NCBI GenBank assembly: GCA_903933805.1
Contig: CAIZLM010000221.1
Location: 1 to 59,343 of the forward strand
Direction of reading: 5' to 3'
DNA from: an uncultured Bacteroidota bacterium
Lineage (GTDB): Bacteria; Bacteroidota; Bacteroidia; Chitinophagales; Saprospiraceae
Length of the DNA stretch: 59,343 nt
Shown in pieces: positions 53,272 to 59,343 of this stretch. The notes below the pieces were generated by a model. That model was given only the letters and a program-made list of their open reading frames with translations. It was not told where the DNA came from and searched no databases. The translations under genes were made by a program, and so were the position numbers. How positions within the stretch are numbered: position 1 is the first letter of the stretch; each line of letters begins with the position of its first letter.

Positions 53272-53303
53272 GCAACTGGTTATGTGGCACGCTAACCAGT
53301 TAC
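53272..53303. repeat. Palindromic repeat, minimal copy between murE and mraY
   Basis: 32 bp: the left end GCAACTGGTTATGTGGCACG joins directly to the right end CTAACCAGTTAC, without any core. It lies in the 188-bp space between murE and mraY, whose remainder shows no other feature. Confidence 0.8.
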
Positions 53304-53348
53304 TTCAAAAGATAGTTCCACTATTACTATAAGTCCCCTTCGATTCTA

Positions 53349-54806
53349 TTACCCTTCTCGCATCATACGTAGGAGCACCAGTTTGTCATCAAAAGGATAT
53401 TTCACCCCTTGAATATCTTGGTATTTCTCATGGCCTTTGCCGGCAACCAGGATCACGTCATTGGCACCGGCCAATCGCTCAGCCGTTTTAATGGCCTGTT
53501 CTCGGTCTTGAATAACGATCGTTTTCTTGCGTCCATCGGTATCCAGTCCGGCTTCCATATCTTTCAAGATAGCTGCCGGATCTTCTTTGCGCGGGTTATC
53601 GCTTGTCAGAATAAGGTGATCACTCCAAAGGGCGCAAACACGGGCCATTACGGGGCGTTTGGTTTTATCCCTATCACCTCCTGCGCCGGCGACCGTGATA
53701 ACACGGGACGATTTTTTTTTCAATTTAGCGATTGTTTCCAGCACTTTATCAAGTGCATCGGGCGTGTGTGCGTAATCAACGATACCGATACAGCCTGGTT
53801 TAGTGGGATGAATGAGGTATTCAAACCGACCTTCAGCGCCGCTCAGGTTACTGATTACCGTCAGGGCGGCCATCTTATCCACCCCGAGCAACATGGCTAC
53901 CGCATAGGTTGCTGTTAGATTGTACGCGTTGAACTCCCCGATCATACGGGTATGAATAGCGGCGCCATCCAACTCCAAGTGCAGGCCTTCTAGGCTATTT
54001 TCAATGATTTTTGCTTTATAATCTGCCGATTTTTTTAGCCCATACGTTGATTTTGTCGCTTTTGTATTTTGGAGCATAATAGCACCATTGCGATCATCAA
54101 TATTGGTCAAGGCAAAAGCACTTTTGGGCAATTCATCGAAGAATTGCTTTTTGGCGTCTCGGTATTCTGCGAACGTGTGGTGGTAGTCGAGGTGATCGTG
54201 GGTAAGGTTGCTAAACACCCCACCGGCGAAAGTGGCCCCAGCTATCCTCCGCTGGTGAACAGCGTGGCTGCTTACTTCCATGAACACATAACGACATCCG
54301 GCTGTGACCATGTCCTGCAAAAGCCCATGCAGACTAACAGCATCCGGCGTCGTGTGCGTGCTCGCGATAATCCGCGCACCAATTCTATTTTCAACAGTAC
54401 CAATCAGGCCACACGGATGGCCAAGTCGGGTAAAAAGTTGCCACAACAACGTTGCTGTGGTGGTTTTTCCATTGGTACCGGTAACGCCCACCAAGGTGAG
54501 GTGTTCCGAAGGGTTTTGATAATATTGCGCAGCCATTTGGCCAAGTACTTCAGCAGCATCAGCAACGCGCACCGAAACAATGTCCGTCTGAGCAATGGTA
54601 TCGTTCTCATACACCAAAGCGACAGCCCCGTTTTGAATGGCCGCATCGACAAACTGGTGGCCATCGACCTGCGCACCACGAACTGCCACAAAAACATCCC
54701 CTGGCTGAACCGCGCGGGAATCAAACCGGATACTGCCGATTTCAACGGCGAGGCTGCCGTGTGTGTCCAGCAGGTGGACATTTTTGAGTAGATGCTCGAG
54801 TGTCAT
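53349..54806 (-). CDS. murE: UDP-N-acetylmuramoyl-tripeptide synthetase, meso-diaminopimelate type
   Basis: A 485-residue Mur ligase adding the third residue of the peptide stem. Motifs: SIRFDSRAVQPGDVFVAVRG, the ATP loop GVTGTNGKTTTATL, MEVSSHAVHQRRI, FSNLTHDHLDYHHTF and the C-terminal LTSDNPRKEDP. The DNPR motif marks specificity for meso-diaminopimelate over lysine, so the peptidoglycan is predicted to be DAP-type. It starts 21 bp after the ftsI stop. Confidence 0.96.
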   Translation of the reverse strand: MTLEHLLKNVHLLDTHGSLAVEIGSIRFDSRAVQPGDVFVAVRGAQVDGHQFVDAAIQNGAVALVYENDTIAQTDIVSVRVADAAEVLGQMAAQYYQNPSEHLTLVGVTGTNGKTTTATLLWQLFTRLGHPCGLIGTVENRIGARIIASTHTTPDAVSLHGLLQDMVTAGCRYVFMEVSSHAVHQRRIAGATFAGGVFSNLTHDHLDYHHTFAEYRDAKKQFFDELPKSAFALTNIDDRNGAIMLQNTKATKSTYGLKKSADYKAKIIENSLEGLHLELDGAAIHTRMIGEFNAYNLTATYAVAMLLGVDKMAALTVISNLSGAEGRFEYLIHPTKPGCIGIVDYAHTPDALDKVLETIAKLKKKSSRVITVAGAGGDRDKTKRPVMARVCALWSDHLILTSDNPRKEDPAAILKDMEAGLDTDGRKKTIVIQDREQAIKTAERLAGANDVILVAGKGHEKYQDIQGVKYPFDDKLVLLRMMREG

Positions 54807-54827
54807 AGCCGATAATTGTTCAATCGT

Positions 54828-56984
54828 TCATTCAAGGTACAGGGTACAAGTTTGTCCGTTGGCTTTGGTACCCACTGCCAAACTTTGGCGTCGGACCTTA
54901 CCAATTCCCTCCACGCGCACGCGGCATCCACGGTTTTCCAAGATGTAGATAGCATCTTTCAACCCCATTCCGATGACAGACGGAACAGCTTTGTCTGAAA
55001 TAATTCTATTTTTCAACATCAAAGAATCTCCTTTTTCCGCCACCAGCACAGACCATTCCTGCAGCGCTTTGTCATCTTCCTGGTCTTTGAAGTAATCCAA
55101 ACCCAGCCACTGCAAGCTCTCCTTCATATCCTTGACAGTGCCTGCGTCAAAAGAGGGCATCTGTTTGGTCATCAACTTATTTGGAACATTTTTATTGATG
55201 GGCGTGTGGAGTTCCGCTTTCATGGCGTAACACTTGTCCGCGATGGATCGAAACACCGGGGCTGCCACTTCAGCGCCGTGATAGCCACCCCGTTCGGGCT
55301 CACTGATAACGACGATACAAGAATAAAAAGGGTCATTGGCAGGAAAAAAACCACAAAATCCGGCTTGGTGACGAATACCATTGGAGGCGCGAAATTTGTG
55401 ATAATTCAACTGTGCCGTACCTGTTTTGCCGGCAATAGCATAGTTGGCCGATAGAATATTTTTTGCTGTGCCGTTGAGTACAACTTCCCGTAGCAATTCG
55501 TTGGCTTTGTCGATGGTTGACTTAGAGGCAATACTGCGTTTGACCACCGTTGGTTGGAATTCCTTCAGGATTTCACCGTATCGTTCCGTGCGCTGCACGA
55601 TATAGGGTTTCATCATTCGTCCGTTGTTGGCCACCGCGTTGTAAAAAGTCAGGAGTTGCATGGGCGTCAGCAGCAGTTCATACCCGATGCTCATCCAGGG
55701 CAAGGTTGTTCCCGACCATTCACTTTTTGGATTTTTAGGGTCCTTGATGATGGGCGCTTCTTCTCCCCCTACTTCAATATCGGTTGGCAAGTCTAGTCCG
55801 AAGTCGCGCAGGTGCGCTAAAAACAAGGATGGGTTTGCTTTAAAATATCGCTGCGTAAGCGTTGCGGTACCCACATTGCTTGACTGAGCAAAGACTTGGC
55901 GGATAGACATGGAGTCCAGTCCATGGGGAACTGCGTCCACAAGTTCTTCGTCGTAAATTTTGACTTTTCCTCCATAGACAGGAATTTTATCGTCAAAATT
56001 TTTCAAAGCGCCCTCCTCCATCAGGGCCATGAAAGTAGCGAGTTTGAACATGGAACCAGGCTCTACCCGTTCTCCCACGGCATAATTATAGGTTTCCCAC
56101 CATCCCTCTGGGGTACGGCCGATATTGGCCATGGCGCGAATTTTTCCTGTTTTCACTTCCATAACAATGGCGCAGCCGTGATCCGCGTTGTGGGTTTGGC
56201 AAGCGGTGAGCAAGCTATTTTCTGCGATATCCTGAATATTGATATCGAGGGTTGTGACGATATCATCTCCTGCTTCTGGTTCAATTTCTGCCAGATCATT
56301 GACTGGAATATAGACATCACCGGGCACACGGATCATCAATTGTTTGCCCTCTTTGCCCTCTAAAACATTGTTAAAACTACCCTCCAGACCTACCGGCAGG
56401 GCACCTTCTCGGGTATATCCGATGGTGCGTTGTGCCAATATTTTGAAAGGGCGTTCTCTGCGATTTTTTTGTTCGAGGATAAAACCGCCTTTGTACCGTC
56501 CCTGCCGAAAAATTGGAAAATTCTTCACCATCATGGCTTTGGAATAAGACAATTCCTTGGCAATAGGAACAAATCGAATACCGCGGGCCTTGCTGTCTGT
56601 ACTATCGCGCAGTCGGCGCAACCACCCGGCGTAGGCTCCCGGCGTAAACTGTTGATCCACGTACGTAGAGAGCAGCCATCCGAGGCTGTCCGTAGCCTGC
56701 ACATTAAAAATCTCGTTGGTAAGGCCTTCAGCCTTGGCATCAAAGTGAATATCAAAAAAGGGCAGAGACGTTGCGAGCAGCGAGCCATCGTCGGCCAAAA
56801 TATTACCCCTTTGGGAAGGTGCGTCCACCCATTTTACATACAGGCTGTCTGATTTGGCCTCCCATTTAGGAGCATCTTTCACACTGATTTGAAAAAGTCG
56901 GAGGAAGATGACAAACGCAAGTCCCACCACCCCGGCAGCGACCAGGTAGACACGCAATAGGACTTCGTTTTTAATGTTTAGCAC
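54828..56984 (-). CDS. ftsI: Septal transpeptidase FtsI (PBP) with C-terminal PASTA domain
   Basis: The 718-residue class B penicillin-binding protein has one N-terminal membrane anchor (about 9-30), a PBP dimer domain (SQRGNILADDGSLLATSLPFFDIHFD in parts, to about 225) and a transpeptidase domain (about 265-610) with SMFK near residue 308 as the SxxK nucleophile motif, SSN in FAQSSNVGTA and KTG in IAGKTGTAQLN near 519. A PASTA domain ends the protein (VPSVIGMGLKDAIYILENRG). It cross-links septal peptidoglycan together with FtsW. It follows the ftsL-like gene by 130 bp. Confidence 0.95.
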   Translation of the reverse strand: MLNIKNEVLLRVYLVAAGVVGLAFVIFLRLFQISVKDAPKWEAKSDSLYVKWVDAPSQRGNILADDGSLLATSLPFFDIHFDAKAEGLTNEIFNVQATDSLGWLLSTYVDQQFTPGAYAGWLRRLRDSTDSKARGIRFVPIAKELSYSKAMMVKNFPIFRQGRYKGGFILEQKNRRERPFKILAQRTIGYTREGALPVGLEGSFNNVLEGKEGKQLMIRVPGDVYIPVNDLAEIEPEAGDDIVTTLDINIQDIAENSLLTACQTHNADHGCAIVMEVKTGKIRAMANIGRTPEGWWETYNYAVGERVEPGSMFKLATFMALMEEGALKNFDDKIPVYGGKVKIYDEELVDAVPHGLDSMSIRQVFAQSSNVGTATLTQRYFKANPSLFLAHLRDFGLDLPTDIEVGGEEAPIIKDPKNPKSEWSGTTLPWMSIGYELLLTPMQLLTFYNAVANNGRMMKPYIVQRTERYGEILKEFQPTVVKRSIASKSTIDKANELLREVVLNGTAKNILSANYAIAGKTGTAQLNYHKFRASNGIRHQAGFCGFFPANDPFYSCIVVISEPERGGYHGAEVAAPVFRSIADKCYAMKAELHTPINKNVPNKLMTKQMPSFDAGTVKDMKESLQWLGLDYFKDQEDDKALQEWSVLVAEKGDSLMLKNRIISDKAVPSVIGMGLKDAIYILENRGCRVRVEGIGKVRRQSLAVGTKANGQTCTLYLE

Positions 56985-57114
56985 TGTACTGTATGTTACG
57001 AGTTACGGAATAACAACAACTTTAACGAACTGGTTTTTAAGCAGAAAAGCTCGATTTCCATCTCAGCATCGACTAATAAAGTAGCTGTCAGGAATAGAAT
57101 CAAGCTATAATCGC

Positions 57115-57423
57115 TCATTTTACCTCGATCACCTTTGGCCCCTTGCCTTCTAAATCGACACCTGCTGGTTCGAGGCTTTCATCAATTTGGCTCTGCATGG
57201 ATTTGTACATGGTTTCGCTTTTAATAGCGGTGTACTCCCACTTGAGTTCTTTCATTTCTTTTTGTTTTTGCTGGATTCGGCGGACGCCTTTTTCAGCAAA
57301 ATGCGCATTGGCGATGTATAGGATCCCTAAAAAGCCCAAAAAAAGTACGTACTGAAAGTTTCCAAACACAAGATTGGTGGTGTGTTGGCTGATGTTCAGT
57401 GCTTGGACTAATTTATTGGCCAT
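57115..57423 (-). CDS. FtsL-like cell division protein
   Basis: The 102-residue protein has one membrane segment (about 21-43, NFQYVLFLGFLGILYIANAHF) followed by a charged coiled coil (about 46-85, RRIQQKQKEMKELKWEYTAIKSE in parts). This is the layout of the FtsL-like proteins that occupy the slot between rsmH and ftsI in Bacteroidota. FtsL stabilises the FtsQ complex and activates FtsWI. Sequence similarity to classic FtsL is low; the call rests on topology and gene order. Confidence 0.85.
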   Translation of the reverse strand: MANKLVQALNISQHTTNLVFGNFQYVLFLGFLGILYIANAHFAEKGVRRIQQKQKEMKELKWEYTAIKSETMYKSMQSQIDESLEPAGVDLEGKGPKVIEVK

Positions 57424-57543
57424 TGTATTTGTTATTGAGGATTACGTGATTTATACATAAAAATTTCGATTTCTTGGTTCGAAGTCAAGCCCGAAAGACC
57501 CCACGGTATTGTGTCAGACGTGAGCACCCCTTTGGGTTACATA

Positions 57544-58467
57544 TTATTGCAGCATTATTTTTTTTCCAACCCTCAATTTTGAACTTCTGGATCGGACATT
57601 CCTAGATACTTCAGACGCACTGGGTTCAATTGCTTTTTTGGTGACAAGCTGCCACGGCCGTTCAATGTTGCCGTAAAAGTCCTTTTTCATTTCACCTTTT
57701 GTATTGCCTGTTTTAAGGAAATTTTTTACCATTCTGTCTTCCAAGGAATGGAAAGCGATAACAGCCAGAATACCGTCAGGTGCCAGCATTTCATAAGAAG
57801 CTTGTAAAAAATCTTCCAATGCGCCCAATTCATCGTTTACTTCCATGCGCAGGGCCTGAAAAACCTGTGATCGATACCGCATTCTATCGCCTAGGAAATA
57901 CTTTTCACACAGATCAACGAGGGTAACCGTATTTCTAAATTGGTTGCTTTCCCGAACTTTAACCACGGCCTCTGCGAGCGTTTTGGCATTGCGCACCTCA
58001 CCCAAATCACCAAAAACCCTTTGCAATTCTACGACTGTATATTGGTTGAGAATATCTGCTGCTGTTATACCTTCTCGGGTATCCATGCGCATATCCAAGG
58101 GTGCATCAAAACGGTAAGAAAAACCGCGTTCAGCACTATCCAGTTGGTGGCTACTCACACCCAGGTCGGCCAGAATTCCCTGCACACCGCCAGGTTTCAC
58201 CCCTTCAGACCGCACTTGTTGCTTTAAATGCCTAAAGTTCGAATGTACAAAAGTGAAATTGGCGCTTTCGGCAAACAAATCAGCAGCAGCGTTCTGCATG
58301 GCATCATTGTCTTGATCAAAAGCAAACAAGTGCCCTTTTCCTGCTAATTTTTCCAATATCAGACCAGCATGCCCACCACCACCAAAAGTGGCATCCACGT
58401 AAATACCATTCGGGACTATCCGAAGTGCGTCAATAGATTCGTGCAGTAGAACACTTACGTGATACAT
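57544..58467 (-). CDS. rsmH: 16S rRNA (cytosine1402-N4)-methyltransferase
   Basis: The 307-residue SAM-dependent enzyme methylates C1402 in the ribosomal P site. Motifs: YHVSVLLHESIDAL at the N-terminus, the SAM-binding VDATFGGGGHAGLILE, GILADLGVSSHQLD, RGFSYRFDAPLDMRMD, and the C-terminal VIAFHSLEDRMVKNF and RNVRSRSSKLRV. Normal length. It lies 70 bp after mraZ, with a GGAGGAGG stretch in the spacer about 23 bp before the start. Confidence 0.97.
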   Translation of the reverse strand: MYHVSVLLHESIDALRIVPNGIYVDATFGGGGHAGLILEKLAGKGHLFAFDQDNDAMQNAAADLFAESANFTFVHSNFRHLKQQVRSEGVKPGGVQGILADLGVSSHQLDSAERGFSYRFDAPLDMRMDTREGITAADILNQYTVVELQRVFGDLGEVRNAKTLAEAVVKVRESNQFRNTVTLVDLCEKYFLGDRMRYRSQVFQALRMEVNDELGALEDFLQASYEMLAPDGILAVIAFHSLEDRMVKNFLKTGNTKGEMKKDFYGNIERPWQLVTKKAIEPSASEVSRNVRSRSSKLRVGKKIMLQ

Positions 58468-58537
58468 GGTATTTCGTATGTTTTATTTGCCTCCTCCAAG
58501 GTGGTGTCACCGACTGGACGGGATACAAATAGTTGCT

Positions 58538-59023
58538 TTACAATTCAATATCGCCCACGCCGTCAGTGCCACCGCCCATTACGTCATTTGCAAGGTCAGC
58601 AAACGTATTGGAGTCAATTCCTGCAACTTGTGCGTGTGCTTCGGGCGACCATATTTCGATACGGTCGTCCATGGCTACGAGGATGGCTTCTTTGCTGAAG
58701 TTGGCGTAGTCCATTAAAGTTTTTTGCAATAAAATCCGATCCGCGCTATCGGTTGTGATTGGATAGGCTCCCAAGTAAAAAGAGCGAATAAAGGCGCGAT
58801 TCCGGTCATTAAAACGATTGAGACGGCTCAACTTGGCAGCGATAGCATCCCAGACCGGTTTGGGGTAAAGTGTGAGACACTTTTCAAATCCCCTGTTCAC
58901 CACAAATTCATAACCGGAACCCTCGCCTCCGGGTTTGTCACCCAGTTGACGCAGTAGCGCGGTTGGAAGGCGCATACGACCCTTATCGTCTAGGGCCACA
59001 GGATATTCGCCTATGAGTTGCAT
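58538..59023 (-). CDS. mraZ: Transcriptional regulator MraZ
   Basis: The 161-residue protein has two SpoVT-AbrB-like domains, each with the DxxxR motif: DDKGRMRLPTALL (about 10-22) and DSADRILLQKTL (about 90-101). MraZ forms rings and binds direct TGGGN repeats in its own promoter, repressing the dcw operon in bacteria studied. Two TGGGA boxes 10 bp apart are visible upstream at 59291-59305. It is the first gene of the cluster. A full palindromic repeat lies between the putative promoter and the start codon. Confidence 0.96.
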   Translation of the reverse strand: MQLIGEYPVALDDKGRMRLPTALLRQLGDKPGGEGSGYEFVVNRGFEKCLTLYPKPVWDAIAAKLSRLNRFNDRNRAFIRSFYLGAYPITTDSADRILLQKTLMDYANFSKEAILVAMDDRIEIWSPEAHAQVAGIDSNTFADLANDVMGGGTDGVGDIEL

Positions 59024-59043
59024 GACGGTACTGTTAAATTACT

Positions 59044-59205
59044 GTAACTGGTTAGGTGGCACACTGTGTGGCCCAAAAAGGTCCATTTTCCGCCATACTT
59101 CGCAGATTTTTTTGACCGTAGCGCTGCTACGGCCTACAAAAATCCGCTTCGTCTGTCAAAAAATGGTCACTTTTTTGTCTCAGATGCGACCACCTATCCA
59201 GTTAC
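59044..59205 (+). repeat. Palindromic repeat, full-length copy in the mraZ leader
   Basis: A 162-bp copy ending 20 bp before the mraZ start codon. Left end intact; right end CTATCCAGTTAC has one base lost or changed. If transcription starts near 59268, the whole hairpin is in the 5' untranslated part of the operon. Confidence 0.93.
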
Positions 59206-59274
59206 AAATTACTATTTCTGCTTCATTGCAACCTGCAAGCGCTATTGTGGGAATGCGTTTACAGTTTGTTGGCA

Positions 59275-59282
59275 CAAATGTA
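59275..59282 (-). promoter_or_regulatory. Putative -7 element of the mraZ operon
   Basis: Minus-strand TACATTTG matches TAnnTTTG. Two TGGGA boxes lie directly upstream (59291-59305), overlapping the -15 to -30 region. No other TAnnTTTG was found between here and mraZ. Confidence 0.55.
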
Positions 59283-59290
59283 AGATATTT

Positions 59291-59305
59291 TCCCATATTT
59301 TCCCA
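59291..59305 (-). promoter_or_regulatory. Putative MraZ operator: two TGGGA direct repeats
   Basis: On the minus strand TGGGA, AAATA, TGGGA: the box length, 5-nt spacer and 10-bp period equal the TGGGN-N5-TGGGN sites known for MraZ. Occupancy would cover the promoter and repress the cluster. Further boxes may lie outside the window. Confidence 0.6.
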
Positions 59306-59343
59306 CTTTCTTGCAAAAAAATTGCTTTTCACGAAGAGTGTCA

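Overview
The window comes from a Bacteroidota chromosome, most likely the Saprospiria or a nearby lineage. Supporting traits are: a type IX secretion system (T9SS) flavour (PorP/SprF protein, SprB-like repeats, type A and type B C-terminal sorting domains); a short primary sigma factor without region 1.1; a fused E1 alpha/beta 2-oxoacid dehydrogenase; a FtsL-like protein of the Bacteroidota type; and several upstream regions carrying the Bacteroidota -7 element TAnnTTTG. The genus assignment is inference.

Layout. 1-3.7 kb: the end of an LVIVD-type beta-propeller gene, then a three-gene unit (outer-membrane-like protein, ECF sigma factor, membrane protein with a C-terminal barrel). 4-10.3 kb: E1 alpha/beta fusion, a DksA/TraR-like protein, a type B sorted surface protein and a PLP-dependent deaminase/desulfhydrase. 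10.7-21.1 kb: a 2056-residue SprB-like surface protein, its PorP/SprF partner, a TlpA-like thioredoxin protein and a family 2 glycosyltransferase. 21.2-30.1 kb: a sigma/anti-sigma pair, a DUF721 protein, a secreted DUF1028 protein, MiaB, a small lipoprotein, a sigma-54 activator, a FecR/FecI pair and a Crp/Fnr regulator. 30.6-39.6 kb: a secreted peptidylarginine-deiminase-like protein, the primary sigma factor, a ThiF/MoeB-rhodanese protein, glutathione peroxidase, an NlpC/P60 lipoprotein, CTP synthase and a TIR-like/transmembrane/FGE-like fusion. 39.8-59 kb: the division and cell wall (dcw) cluster, all on the minus strand, in transcription order mraZ, rsmH, ftsL-like, ftsI, murE, mraY, murD, ftsW, murG, lipoprotein, glycosyltransferase, murC, ftsQ, choice-of-anchor B protein, ftsA, ftsZ, then a terminator. 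Three of these genes are not normal dcw members.

The most unusual content is not a gene. A family of palindromic elements is scattered through intergenic spaces along the whole window. Full copies are about 162 bp, short copies about 78 bp, and one is 32 bp; degenerate or isolated ends also occur. They share the perfect terminal inverted repeat GTAACTGGTTA / TAACCAGTTAC, and full copies are imperfectly self-complementary over nearly their whole length. No transposase lies nearby. Two short forms are explained exactly by an 85-bp deletion between two 7-bp direct repeats inside the full form. Copies sit in the mraZ leader, between ftsA and ftsZ, between murE and mraY and next to the primary sigma factor gene, and one supplies the stop codon of a gene.

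Other points of interest are a PPAD-like secreted deiminase with a matching active-site pattern, a TIR-like/FGE-like fusion lacking obvious catalytic residues in both domains, a ThiF/MoeB protein that has lost all four zinc cysteines, and two paralogous small lipoproteins, one of them inside the dcw cluster. I saw no tRNA or rRNA genes, CRISPR arrays, phage genes or insertion-sequence transposases.
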